Positions 12,245 through 23,078 are shown, counted from the stretch's first letter. The stretch is 64,000 nt of DNA from Gibbula magus (GCA_936450465.1 OW388298.1:8106035-8170034); one strand, 5' to 3'. Notes: generated from the sequence alone by a model not told the origin. Numbers and translations are program-made.

Positions 12245-12460
12245 TTTCTTATGTTCCTTTCAGATGATGATCTAAATGTATTGTCACTAACATTACTGGT
12301 TGTTTCATCTGTTTGTGAGACTAACTTTTTTTAATATAGTCAAATTTACTAAGAAGCGTTTTTTTATGTTCCGTTCAGATGATGATTCAAATGTATTGTC
12401 ACTAACATTACTGGTTTTTTCATCTGTTTGTGAGACAAACAAATATATCATTCTGATATA
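12245..12460 (+). repeat. Tandem duplication, about 120 bp, two copies
   Basis: Two copies share TTATGTTCC followed by TTCAGATGATGAT, then ATGTATTGTCACTAACATTA and TCATCTGTTTGTGAGAC. Copy one begins near 12248 and copy two near 12366. Unit A has a single, more divergent version near 4095-4115. Confidence 0.85.
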
Positions 12461-12580
12461 TTATTTTCTTCTACACATGTTCTGATATACCAATAGTACC
12501 ACTCATGTCAGAACAAGTTGCGCAATCTAACACAGAAGTCTGAATGCTGAACGGTATCCTTTCTTATTTCGCATTATTTG

Positions 12581-13009
12581 GTGAATGAGTGGTACAAACG
12601 GCAGTTTATAAAGGTGAATGAGTGGTACAAACGGCAGTTTATAAAGGTGAATGAGTGGTACAAACGTCAGTTTATAAAGGTGAATGAGTGGTACAAACGG
12701 CAGTTTATAAAGGTGAATGAGTGGTACAAACGGCAGTTTATAAAGGTGAATGAGTGGTACAAACGTCAGTTTATAAAGGTGAATGAGTGGTACAAACGGC
12801 AGTTTATAAAGGTGAATGAGTGGTACAAACGGCAGTTTATAAAGGTGAATGAGTGGTACAAACGGCAGTTTATAAAGGTGAATGAGTGGTACAAACGGCA
12901 GTTTATAAAGGTGAATGAGTGGTACAAACGGCAGTTTATAAAGGTGAATGAGTGGTACAAACGGCAGTTTATAAAGGTGAATGAGTGGTACAAACGGCAG
13001 TTTATAAGA
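12581..13009 (+). repeat. 33-bp minisatellite, 13 copies
   Basis: The unit begins GTGAATGAGTGGTACAAACG and ends CAGTTTATAAAG. Copies start every 33 bases from 12581 to 12977. The only variation seen is G to T (CGTCAG for CGGCAG) in copies 3 and 6, plus a changed end in the last copy (TATAAGAC). Since 33 is a multiple of three, long frames exist on both strands, and these are artefacts of the repeat. Unit A has one copy of the motif at about 4270-4303, in the same flanks. On the minus strand each unit contains TATAAA. Confidence 0.97.
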
Positions 13010-13159
13010 CAACAGTCACACGCAGACAAGGAAGCAAGTCAAACAAAAAGTAATTATAAATGTGTGTGAAAGTGTTAGTAAAAAAAGTCTATTGTTACAG
13101 AAACAGAGATCGGTATATAGGAAATGTCAGTTAACAAATCGATTCCTATGCTGAACTTA

Positions 13160-13440
13160 TTTCCAAATACGATCTCTTAAAATAACTCATTCAGACAGAG
13201 AGACAGCTATCAAATAGATTGTTCATTTGAACAAATTGACCTTACCACATTAAGGTCCGGAAAGCGTGTATACAAAGTAACGGATCTGTCCATTGTTTGG
13301 TACATCAACACGTTACAGTTAGTAATTAAATAGAGGGAAACTGGAGGTATTGACAGAATGAAATCTTGTAATGCAGATTTGTAGAGACAGATGGGTACAG
13401 GTTTCTCCAATAAGACGTGTATTAATCAGATTTGCATCTA
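13160..13440 (-). repeat. Invertible module, unit B copy
   Basis: This matches A 4430-4700 in the same orientation. On the minus strand it has a 66-codon frame (13210-13410) that starts EKPVPICLYKSALQDF and reaches RFPDLNV before a donor-like GTAAGG (near 13252). The same reading is interrupted in A. In units C, D and F the module is inverted. Confidence 0.65.
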
Positions 13441-15223
13441 AATGTTATTTAGAGTCAAAACATAATATAAGCATTGATAAAGAAATTCAAACTGAGTATG
13501 TGGGCGAATGAAGACATTTAAAATATGTCAGAGGATAATTTACTTCATAAAAAGGATAAATTGCAATAAAATACGTCATAGCGAGTGTGGATTGGATAGT
13601 TCCTCAATGGAACAACTAATAAATTTAGATACAATTGGGATATGTAACAACGGCTACTGTTTTAAGGTTATAGCAAATCCTTCCTCAGACCAATCCCCTT
13701 ACAATACCACATGCTTCATATGAATTAGGAGCAAAGTATATTCCTTTACAATATCACTGCAATTAAATAGCAGTTTAAAATAGTTTAAATATTGCTTCGT
13801 CAAGAGAGAAACGTGTTGAGGTATATGTATTGAACATTGGTGCAATGTAAACAATAGCAAAGACAGTATGTGCACCACTGGTTCTGTTTATCTGCAAGTA
13901 TTAAGCTCTGTTTCTGTACAGGTTCGTTTTGTGAATACAACGACTCCTACAATAACTATGTAAAGGTACCTGTTACACATCACTGCTGATAACATTATAT
14001 ACAATCTTTATGGTTTGAAGTCCACTTTCTACATTTATTGTACATTGTCATCCATGTAATTTATTCATAATCGTTTTGATACAATTATTTAAGGGCAATG
14101 GTTCCCAATCAAGTGTCAACTCCGTTAAACATATTCTACAAAGTCATTGAAAATGTAGACTACAATGGAAAATTCACACGACATTGATTTCTTGAAGTGT
14201 TAGAGGCTTCCTTGTTGTAGGAACCGTGTGTAATTATTACTTTGTGTTCATGGTGGCTGGGATGGAACTTATTTGTGGACTTCTTAAAACTCTGATTGAG
14301 ATTCTTCAAGGAATATGTCGCCCGTTCTCGCTGACTTGATCTCCCAGATAAATGTTTCATTAATGGTGAAGCGACCTAATCAATCAGTCCACAAAGGTCT
14401 TCTCAGTTTCAGTCGTGGGTGAGCTGGGGATTTGCACAGAAACTAACAGAGTCGGAACAGTATTAATTGTCATTCATGTGTATCTCCAGTTCAAACCTTG
14501 AAAAACAGAGAGCTTGGCATGTGCTTACAATCTGCTATAGCTGTTAGAGAGTGCATTCAGTAGAAGGTGAATTTACAAACTGTGACCATGTGTTGTCTTA
14601 ATATTTAGCCGTGGTTAACAGTATTGTTTGTTCAGGGACAACTTATTGGCCAGTGCAGTCAATGTGAAGTGATTCACAAGGCTCATCTGTAGGAACATTT
14701 TAAATGTAAAGCTTTTGCAGGTAATGGATACATACATTCAGGCAATCAATACATTATGCAACCTCGAACATAATAAAATATTCACTTCTTTATGTAGGTT
14801 AACACCACAACATAGTAATGCTAACGGAATTCCATTTAAGAAAATATTCCTGTTTCCTCCACTGAATTTGGCAGTCAATGGATACATACTTTCATGCACT
14901 CAATACGTGATTTTTTCTCGAAATTTCCCTTGGACTAGGCAACTTAAAACATGTATTGCTTGCATTCTTCGATAGAGGCAAACATCATGTGAAACATTCC
15001 TAAAAACTACAACATGAAGATATTGTTGAAATTTGTAAAATAGTTTATATCTTTGTCACTTATTACATGTGATTGCAGTTTGTAAAACGAAATAATACAT
15101 AGCTGAATCAAAATTAAGGAATCCCTTGAACTAAAACATGGGAGGACCTTATTGCCTTTGCCCCATATTCGTGTTCAAAAGATCACGTTTCGTTCTTCCT
15201 GGATTTAGCATTAACATATCAAC

Positions 15224-15250
15224 ATGGCAACCGTTTTCGAAGCACAGTAA
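15224..15250 (+). pseudogene. Broken Met-start exon, unit B copy
   Basis: This is the counterpart of the exon at 6016-6093. The context aacATGGC and the peptide MATVFEA are kept, but codon 9 is TAA. The following GTGAACAAAG aligns with GTGAAAGAG in A, and the remainder, to about 15300, is rearranged by small indels. It is a pseudogene copy. Confidence 0.5.
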
Positions 15251-15375
15251 GTGAACAAAGCTTGACGACTTGTATTTTATCAAGATTTATTATTTCAGGT
15301 GGATTTAATTATTTCATTCAGGATATGACCGTTATCGACATCATAATTAAGAAATGCTGCATTTAATTCCTATTT

Positions 15376-15588
15376 ATGAAACAACTTAAGCTTTGTTGTC
15401 AGATCCTGCTGACAGCAGTCCGTCTGCTTTACTGTGCTGCTTCAAATGTTGCTTTTTGGATAGATTTTAATGATAAAGAAGTTAATCTTGCTGATCTATC
15501 ATTGGCTTCTATAAACCCTAAATGCATAATACGTTTGATCAGTTATCAGTTATTTTTATTTCCATCAAGCATTCAAACTTTAACATAG
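15376..15588 (+). pseudogene. ZP-domain-like (ZP-N) fragment, unit B
   Basis: The frame contains CAASNVAFWIDFNDKEVNLA and DLSLASINPKCIIRL, the direct counterpart of the unit A frame at 6117-6305. B has 24 extra bases between the first Cys and the AAS motif, adding about eight residues. The second half keeps the Leu-Ser-Leu block and the Cys. There are no frameshifts over 60 codons, but upstream coding sequence is destroyed in B, so it is probably dead. The shared protein-level pattern in both units favours a once-coding origin. Confidence 0.4.
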
Positions 15589-15959
15589 GCCATTTGTTCG
15601 CATTGATTGTGACCTCCCTAGGTAGTTATGAGGTATGAATGGACATTTTGTCTGCGTTCATCGAGAAATGATTGTATGTCTTTTAGAACTCTCGACCAAT
15701 CAAAGTCGGGAAATTAAGTGTAAACAAACAAAAGATATTTCATTTCAAATTTTGTAAAATTAAAAATTAGAAAATCAAATATATCTTTAACAATTGTTTC
15801 ATGATGTCATCAATTGGACATATGCTATTCATAATGGTCTTAAAAGTTTATAAGTTTCTTCCCTTAAGCAGTTTTAACATTATCCTCACCGATCTAAGTA
15901 TGTCGTTCAATCTCACTGTAAACGTGCAAAGTCTCATTACTTACACCGTGGGCGCGTTG

Positions 15960-16115
15960 CGAAACCGGGAATGCACAGGAGGATCGTTTACATCTGCTTA
16001 ACAGAGATTTACCGTGATAAAATGTGTGATTAGACTGTTCCTAGCATTAAGGAATCAAAAAGGAAATTATGTCTGGCAAACTGCTGAACTTCGCAGAATT
16101 CCTCTTATCATTTAA
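15960..16115 (+). repeat. Recurrent module M, copy 2 (unit B)
   Basis: This is collinear with the 7835-7990 copy. It includes GAGATTTACCGTGATAAA and ATGTCTGGCAAACTGC, then a short frame of 17 codons. It lies immediately before the LINE remnant. Confidence 0.7.
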
Positions 16116-16204
16116 GTTATAGTTCGTTTAACACTTTGAAGTTACAACTGTGTGTTATTTTTAAACTTGCAGGAACAAATTTGATAATTTCATGAGGATA
16201 GAGA

Positions 16205-17700
16205 AAAACAAGGAAAGATTTGTGATTTGTTTATTTCTAATTCCTAAGCATGTGTTACAAGTTCCATTTTTCAACTTCATTCCAGAGAGATTTAACACGT
16301 TTACAATTCCAAAATACATGAGCAATGTCAGCAGTGGATATATTACCACTCGTACAGACAGGGGAATCTTTATATCCAATCTTAAACAAATAGTTACCAC
16401 CTGGGAGGATTTGATTAATAATTCTATATTGAAGCCAACTATCAGTACATTGCATAAGTAATAATCCCTGTAATCTAATTGTGAAGTTTGCTGACGATAC
16501 TGCGTTGGTATGACTTATTCAAGAAGATGAAAATTTTGTCGGATCCAGATCATGTGTTACACAATGAATATGTTCAACTACCTTTTGGAAGGAGATACTT
16601 ATTAACTCGATACAAAACCAATAGAGGTCTGACTACATTTATTCCCTTCAGCATTCGTTTGTTAAATGATCCTTAAGTTAACCAATTGTGATTGTGTTTT
16701 GTATTACATGTAATCTGTGACTGTTAATTGCCATTCATGTACACGAGCTCTGTCATGATACAAAATAAATTCCTTTCGAGGTAATAAAGTTTTTTCATTA
16801 TTATTATTATCTAAATGGAATATCATTAATATTTCTCTATTCTTGATCTGTGAAGTATTTTATACCATTCTCCCATTGCTGCTTCCCAGAGGTCTTTTGA
16901 AATTTTGATCCTGATAAAATATTATATTAATATTTTGATTCAGTTTTGCTTTTCACGAGTAAGTGAATATTGAATGGTAAAAAAGGCGCTATCAATGAAA
17001 TATTATCATCAGATTCTAAAGTTTTCAAAACCACTTTTACATCATTTCTCACTCCGTAAAAGGTCAACTGGCTACAAACGATATTATATCTATTCTTAAA
17101 ATCTAAAAAGGAGTAAGTAAATAAGTTGGCCGTTTTGGTCAATTAAGTCGTTGATGTATTTTACTCCTGAAGTATCCCACTTCTTCATATATATGTACTT
17201 ATTATCGATTTGTACATTATCATTTGACTTATACATCCTTTCGTAATTTCTGATGTTTATCTACATAGTTACCCCACGATGATAAAACATCCCGCCAAAA
17301 TGGGTTTCTTATGGGTTTAATTAGATGGTCTTTTATATTGTTTGCATCCATTTCCAAGATCTTTGATGGAAGAATATTAGCTTCAAAAAGTAATGTTTTC
17401 AGGGTCGTATTTGATAGCTGTAATCGACGAAGCCAAGACATTTTTTGAGAAGCAATAATGTCCTTTATAATAGGTACTTTAAAGCCACCATCGGGGATAT
17501 TCTTTGTTACCCAGTCCATTTTAATCGTATCAGGTTTTTCATTCCATTTTGTTTGAAAAGTTTGTATAATATTTTCAGCTGGTGCGAAGAGAGTAGAGAA
17601 TAAATGATAAAGTTTTGGCAATAATAGTGATTTCAATACTGTTTTACGTCCAAAGGGAGTCAATATCGTAGGTTTACATAGTTGCATTGAATTTTATATT
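16205..17700 (-). mobile_element. Tx1/L1-like LINE remnant, C-terminal part, interrupted
   Basis: On the minus strand the 17229-17687 frame reads FGRKTVLKSLLLPKLYHLF, then WNEKPDTIKMDW, then DGGFKVPIIKDIIASQKMSW and LRRL. This is the typical sequence after the RT domain of L1/Tx1-like elements. Further down are KYIYMKKWDTSGVKYINDLI (about 17120-17195, another frame), YSFLDFKNRYNIVCSQLTFY (16927-17142), and finally SWLQYRIINQIL and HVFWNCKRVKSLWNEVEKW (16255-16455). Multiple frame changes make it dead. It is cut in two by a plus-strand LINE at 16456-16812. Confidence 0.8.
16456..16812 (+). mobile_element. Second LINE fragment nested in the first, with ATT tail
   Basis: It starts with NLIVKFADDTALV (RT catalytic block) and then jumps to the C-terminal motif DPDHVLHNEYVQLPFGRRYL and later TFIPFSIRLLND, ending in a stop near 16676. 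The RT thumb between them is deleted. About 120 bases of 3' UTR and a TTATTATTATTAT tail (16797-16811) follow. It sits between two parts of the minus-strand LINE whose reading resumes on both sides, so it is the younger insertion. It belongs to a different family from the host element. Confidence 0.75.
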
Positions 17701-18239
17701 TCTTTTTTATACCAAAATTTTTCTGTTGACTAATTACTAATCCTGACAAAACGTTTTGAATACGCGATATTTGAATGTTTTTTATGTAAGTTCTACCTTC
17801 CAACATGACTGTTAAAGGTCAAAGTACATTGCAGGAGAGTTATTCACCTTTATCAACCGAGACACGATGCTCCTCTTTGCTTTAAATCCCAAAGCTGGTC
17901 ATCTCCAAATAATAAGTTCAAATAATAAAGCAAAATTCATGCCCGTCACTCCTCCATCCTATATTAATTACCCTGAATTACAACCTAGCTGTTTATGAAT
18001 ACTGTTAAGGACATACCCAGAAGTACAAAGTAACAAGGGAATGTACATGTGTATGTTAATGTATGTCCAAATATCAGTAATAAAGAGTTTGAACATTTCA
18101 TAGAAAAATTAAATTGAGTGATACAAATCAAAACCAAAACAAATTTAATCAAAGTAAATACACATTTTCATCTACGGGAAAGCACAATTACAGTAATGTT
18201 AAGTTCACTAAAACCAGTTCAATAATAATAAATATTGAC
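17701..18239. other. No feature seen
   Basis: This AT-rich stretch lies between the LINE remnant and the terminal module. There are no open frames, repeats or homologous modules that could be recognised. Confidence 0.5.
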
Positions 18240-18430
18240 GATGTCTGATTCCCTTCTTTGTGTGATATTGGAGAATAGTCAGACATGATTTACACCAGTA
18301 AGAGTCACAGTTCACATTGATGGGTGTATATTTATGCATTAACAAGAGTTAGGATTCATGGCAACGCCTCATCCAGACTTATAAACGACTGAGGATTTAT
18401 ATAATGCAATTATTACACTAGGAATAGTAG
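18240..18430. repeat. Terminal module, copy after unit B
   Basis: The anchor ACACCAGTAAGAGTCACAGT (18290) recurs, with its flanks, near 32380 at the end of C (GTAAGATCCACAGTTCAC) and near 45776 at the end of E. The copies include TTTGTGTGATATTGG to the left and a TTAGGATT or TTGGGATT anchor to the right. It marks the right ends of units. Confidence 0.7.
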
Positions 18431-19300
18431 AAATGACAAATATAAGAAAAGGATTTGCATCAGATAATCTACCTTAAGGAGAGATGGGACCCAGACATCG
18501 AACTCGCTTATGGTAACATTTTGGGCAAAACATTTATTGTTGTGAATAAGTCTCAAAATATATAGATTACGTTGTTTTGAGCATAGGCTTCTCTGTACAA
18601 TAACGGGAAGCGCTTAAATTTAGCATAGCGCCTTTATAACGTTCATTTTACGACATGAGGCATAACGTTATCGTCACCTATATCCGCGGTAAATAAGTTA
18701 AATACGTGAGTTATTCTAATTACACGCATATGTCAGGTTAGTAACGTATTTAAATAGCATAACTGATAGTTATTCTTTCAAATCATCAAAACAACCCTGA
18801 CGTCAACTTTTTTACGTTTATGTAGGTAATTCAAAAATGACGCTAAAGTGATGAAAAACGTTCGGTGACCCTGTATTATTATTTGCGAATTTGTTTGTTC
18901 AGTGAACTGCGCACATTATATTAAAGTTTAAACAATATCTAAACTATGTGTGTTAGTGACAAATCCTGTTGAATATGCGAAACACGATGATAAAAGTGCC
19001 TTTTTTAATTAAAAAGTGCTTAATTTAATTTGGTTTTTCTTTCCAGCGTCATTAATTTTCAAAATATAGATTTGCTATACATCCCCGAATGTGATTGAAA
19101 TGTATCTGAAAGGATTCGGAATTATTTGTTGAAAGCGAGCGCTTAATTTGAATACACCAAATCAGTCAAAAATGACATAATTTCCGGTCATATTATTATT
19201 AATGACGATAACTCTTTAAATCGTTCGGTGACCCCTAAATGTTCTTACATTTTAGGATAAATGACATAATAAACTTGCTATTTGAAAATATAAACGAATT
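18430..19300. other. Stretch with a repeated CGTTCGGTGACCC motif
   Basis: CGTTCGGTGACCC occurs at about 18859 and about 19223. It is preceded each time by AATGACG and a similar 20-base spacer (starts 18836 and 19200), so a short segment is duplicated about 360 bases apart. This resembles a non-autonomous element or two copies of one. No terminal repeats were found. Confidence 0.45.
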
Positions 19301-19515
19301 CTAAAATATTTGATTTCATCATCCCATTTCTCCTTAAAATTGCGAAGAATGTTATATTATCTCCCAATTCTCTAAAACCATTTTGGCATGCGTATGTTTT
19401 ATTTCTGTGAAACATAATAAGTAATCAAGGTTGTTGTTTGTTCTTGATGAAGGGAAGCATTAGGAACTGACACGTCAACGTGACAAAATACCAAATATTG
19501 ATTAAATAAATTAAA

Positions 19516-19704
19516 TTGGCACAGCTAGACCTGATAGCACTTCCAAAATACCAGGACTTTCTGACAAAGAAAGATTGGAAATATGCAATACACACTGTTC
19601 TCAGACACAGCAAATATGAGCAATTCGTAAATAATATACAAGTGAGTTCAGAGATTCTAAACCGCATTAGGCAATTTGAGGAATACCTTGCAAATTGTTG
19701 TTGA
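19516..19704 (+). other. Exon S, intact copy
   Basis: An acceptor-like GGCACAG ends at 19524. The open frame LDLIALPKYQDFLTKKDWKY continues to KYEQFVNNIQ and meets a strong donor GTGAGT at 19642. An exon 19525-19641 would be 39 codons, in phase 0 at both ends. If not spliced there, the frame runs to a TGA at 19702, shared in position by the copies at 1-30 and near 10030. A second donor GTAAGT lies at 19711. The peptide is charged and helix-like, and no family is recognised. Copies at about 9868 and 32725 have stops or frameshifts, so this is the only intact one. Confidence 0.35.
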
Positions 19705-19969
19705 CAGTTGGTAAGTTATGTAATACCTTTTCAAAAGCTATTGTATCTGCATGAAAATGCATGTGGGACCATAGATCAAAGACAGACTATCTGTTGAATT
19801 AGCTCGTTCAATACGAATAAAATTTGGACAAACCTGTCAAAACTTTAAAAAACATATTTTTTGAATATTCAATTGTAATATAATTTAAGAATATTATTTA
19901 TTTATATATGTAATGCACCAGATGTAATGAGATCAAATCTCAAACGTGACAAGACATATAAAAACAAGT

Positions 19970-20800
19970 AGTTGTCACTAAGGTGACATGATTGATCCCC
20001 TTCAAAATTGAAAAATAATGTCAAGATCAGCAAAATTGACTAGGCCCTGAATTTTCCCCAAAAGAACGACTGGTGTAATGATAAGAATCCAATGAACAGT
20101 TCTTGTGACATCGATGCCCTGACAAGCTTAACATGTTGACAAACTCGAAGTTGTGTTGTGACCTTGAGAATAATGTTAAGGTCACAAATATCTAATCAGC
20201 CCGTTGTCTTCCCTAGGAGGTGCTTCATGTGAGATATGATGAAATGCCAGTGAATGGTTCTTGAGATATCCCGCTGACAAGCTTTACATACATAATAATA
20301 ATAAGTCCATTTATAGAGCGCACGTATCAATCCACTCAGGGGTTGCTCAAGGCGCTATAGGAGTATTGTTACCCTGGTCTAACCCAAGCTGACATAGTTG
20401 TCGCTAGAAGGTCACCTCCACAACCAATACCAGGTACCCATTTACGTACATGTACATGTACGTTAACATGTCGAAAAATTCAAAGTTCCGCTGTGACCTT
20501 GAAAATAATGTCAAGGTCACCAACATCTAATCAGTCCTTTGTCTTTCCTTGGAGAAGCTATATATAAGATATGATGAGAATACAGTAAATGGTTCTTGAG
20601 ATATCCCGCTGACAAGGATAAAATGACAAGTCTCGTTGTGACCTTGAAATGAAGGTCAAGGTAAAAAAAAACTCTGTAGGAACATTACTCTCCCCATCAT
20701 GAACCCATATGCAAAATATCAAAAGAAACCAGTGAATAGTAATTAAGTTATTCCATTTCGTACGCACGTATGTACGTAGGGACGCGGCCGAATACAATAT
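19970..20800. repeat. Degenerate tandem array built on TGACCTTGA/TCAAGGTCA units
   Basis: About four diverged units of 150-165 bases were seen, starting near 19975, 20130, 20465 and 20620. The shared order is AACATG, GTGACCTTGA and TCAAGGTCA as a short inverted repeat, ATCTAATCAG, TTTGTCTT, AGATATGATGA, GGTTCTTGAGATATCCCGCT, then GACAAG. The third unit boundary is split by an inserted element (20290-20465). The array ends near GTACGTAGGGACGCGGCC. A short GACCTTGACC run also occurs at 50882. It looks like a common molluscan interspersed repeat, by recollection only. Confidence 0.75.
20290..20465 (-). mobile_element. LINE/SINE 3'-end fragment inserted in the array
   Basis: The insert begins AATAATAATAAGTCCATTTA, then TAGAGCGCACG and GCTCAAGGCGCTATAGG. 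The AATAAT start and the TATAGAGCGC-type motif resemble the reverse complement of a LINE 3' end and recall the 3' end of the LINE at 36034 (AATAATAATC and TTATAGCGCAG). The array continues on both sides. Confidence 0.5.
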
Positions 20801-21039
20801 CCCCCGCTTCGCGCTAAACGATAATAAGGTCAACTGTAATTCGTATGTTCAAAAGTCACAACCAAACTATCTACTTATTCTATCAATAACATTTACAATA
20901 AAAATTGAAAGTATGTGATGCACGCGGAATCAAACGTTTGGACGGACGGATGGACAGAAAGACGGATGGATGAAGGAACATAAACACTTGACTTAAAATA
21001 GTACAATGCAGTCAAATTCAAACACAGGTTTTCCCAAAA

Positions 21040-21400
21040 TATTCTCTATGAGGCTTCTTCAACAAATGTCATTCTTCAAGTCAACACAACGAATTTCTCT
21101 TGGTCTAATTACTAGTTGTTTGGTGTCTATAAACTAAACAATGCGCAGACACTTTGCGTGTATACTCTCGTCCCGACCTGGGTTTAGAAAGGTCAATTTG
21201 GTGAAATTAAGTCTTTTGATTGTTTTCTCTCTGTCTATGAGTTATTTTAAGAGATACTTTGAGAATTATATTTCAAACAGAAATGTCTTATTCATCAATC
21301 TAAATGAAGTTGAAACTTCACTGAATATCTCGTATTTTGAGGCATTGATATCCTTTGTTTCATTAATGGTGATTTCAGTTCAGGAACAAGTATAACCAAA
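21040..21400 (+). repeat. Invertible module, unit C copy
   Basis: Relative to A 4430-4700 and B 13160-13440 this is the reverse complement. Anchors are TTCTTCAAGTCAA and TCTAATTACTAG, then GGTCAATTTGGTGAA and TCTCTCTGTCT. The D copy (33350) and F copy (46640) have this orientation too. An 84-codon frame (21141-21395) is open here but broken in D. Confidence 0.65.
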
Positions 21401-22758
21401 CAAATGATGCACTGAAATAACTGAAAATGATTTCTTCAATTGTGTGAGCCTTTCCAAGGCATCCAACACTCCAGTCTCAATCACTGGTTTAGGCCAGGCA
21501 GCATTGCCTTCACTTTTCAGTGTTAACATAGCGGAGTGCTGCATCTAAAATGCATAGTGGGCGCTGATTCGCTAGCACAGAGACATTAAGGAATTCGACA
21601 TGGATTAACTTAGCCAGTGATGGAGATTGGAGCGAGTTAAGCCTTACATAAGGACGTTGGAAACTTTCCTGAAGTAAGCAACATTACTAAACATAACCCT
21701 GTGTCCTTTGTGACTTTGTATAAAGTCTGATTGAAATTCTTCAAGAAATATGTCACTGTTGAACCCCCTTGATCTCCAAGATAAATGTTTCATGGCGAGC
21801 CAACCTTATATATCGACCCAATTGATCAGTTCAGAGAGTTCTTACACTCTTCATCCTTTGGATTTCCTGTGAGAATAAGAACTCAGGGGGTAGTCGCTAC
21901 AGGATCCCATGTCATCCAAGCGAATCTAAAGTTCAAGCCTTTGAAAACATGGAGCTTTGAATCTGCTCAAAGTCAACAGTAGCCCTCAGAGCAGACCTAC
22001 ATTCCCATGACGAATTACACTTGTCAATCATGATTTAGTCTTGGTAAACAGTACCGGTTACATGTGTTCAGACACAGGCATATCGGTACATCGTTGTCAA
22101 GTCATTCATAACAATCTGTATCATTATTCTTCATAAATGGTACAGTCAGTAGTGACATGAATTATGGCAATCCATCATAACTATCGTTAGAACTAGTACA
22201 GCCAGCTGTACAACCAATACATCTGAAGTCCTACATATAAGAACCTTTCAGCTTCGTGAGCAAAATCGATACCCGAGATAAATTCCCACTTCAATAATCA
22301 ATTGCTCTTGATATTTGAAGGATGTTCCAAGACGTAGCTAAAACGCTCTCTGATCACATTCAAACAGTTATCATATATGATTGAATGGACTATCTAGCAA
22401 ATGGTAGTACTTACTTCATATACTGGTTCTGATAGGCACTGATGGCACTAACCAAACGATCAATATAAATATCTACTTCAGCAAAATGTCACGGTGACAC
22501 ATGTTGTTTGCAGTGGCCTTTTCAGTAAAAAATGTTGATTGATATAAACAACAACTTTTTAGAGTGAACACCTGAGGTTCGTGTGATGTGAACGGATATC
22601 TATATACAACATTGAGAAAATGATTAATCAACAATGAAAATAATTGCACAAAGCATAAAAGCTCGTTTCGCTCTCTTTAATCTATGCTAAAAACACAATT
22701 GAATTATTGAAATTCCCTTTAGAGAAAAAGAAAAGCAGTTTGTTTGAACAGGGAATTG

Positions 22759-23078
22759 GGGGGCGGGATAGCGCAGTGGTTAGCGCGTTCAGCTTCGGAT
22801 CAAGAGGTCCAGGGTTCGAATCCCGCCAGGGGCACGGCAACTTTGTCTGTAGTAGAGAACTGTTCTACACGCAGTAAGGTTTGGGTGCAATGCTACACTG
22901 AATTTTCAGCGTAGTACCACCCATTGTTCGCTAGTTCCAGCCGCTACTCGCAGGTTTCACCGCAGTGCATAGCCACATGGCGTTGCGGGCTTTCTCCCTG
23001 CCATAATACTAGCAGCCACGATATAAGTGAAATACTCTTGAAAGCGGCTTTAAACTCCAACTCAATTACTCACTCATT
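22759..23078 (+). mobile_element. tRNA-derived SINE, full length
   Basis: The element begins GGGGCGGGATAGCGCAGTGG with box A (ATAGCGCAGTGGTTAGCGCG) and a perfect box B GGTTCGAATCC near 22815. A tRNA-unrelated body follows, with the family anchors AGAACTGTTCTACA, ATTTTCAGCGTAG, CACATGGCG and AAGCGGCTTTAAAC, and a 3' tail CTCAATTACTCACTCATT. Units D (near 35895) and E (near 41805) lack it between GAACAGGG and the following AATT, giving an empty site. Three related copies lie on the minus strand at 58294, 61904 and 63610. It is a SINE head, not a working tRNA gene. Confidence 0.9.

Larger units (their letters stand above)
9830..16205. repeat. Segmental-duplication unit B
   Basis: The block is collinear with unit A, beginning with a start module (about 9830-10010) shared with the C and D starts. 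It lacks the LINE of A and carries instead a 13-copy minisatellite (12581-13009), a roughly 120-bp tandem duplication (12245-12460) and an internal duplication around 14715-14900 (ATGGATACATAC repeated 160 bases apart). The homology ends at about 16205, where a LINE remnant begins. All exon-like segments in B are broken except short frames. Confidence 0.8.

Noticed and set aside
12527..13069. Repeat proteins of 161 and 163 residues on both strands
   Set aside because: They are produced by the 33-bp minisatellite, which is not expanded in unit A.
22759..22835. Functional tRNA gene
   Set aside because: Box A and B are good, but the acceptor stem does not close and the same head with the same body occurs in other copies, so it is a SINE.
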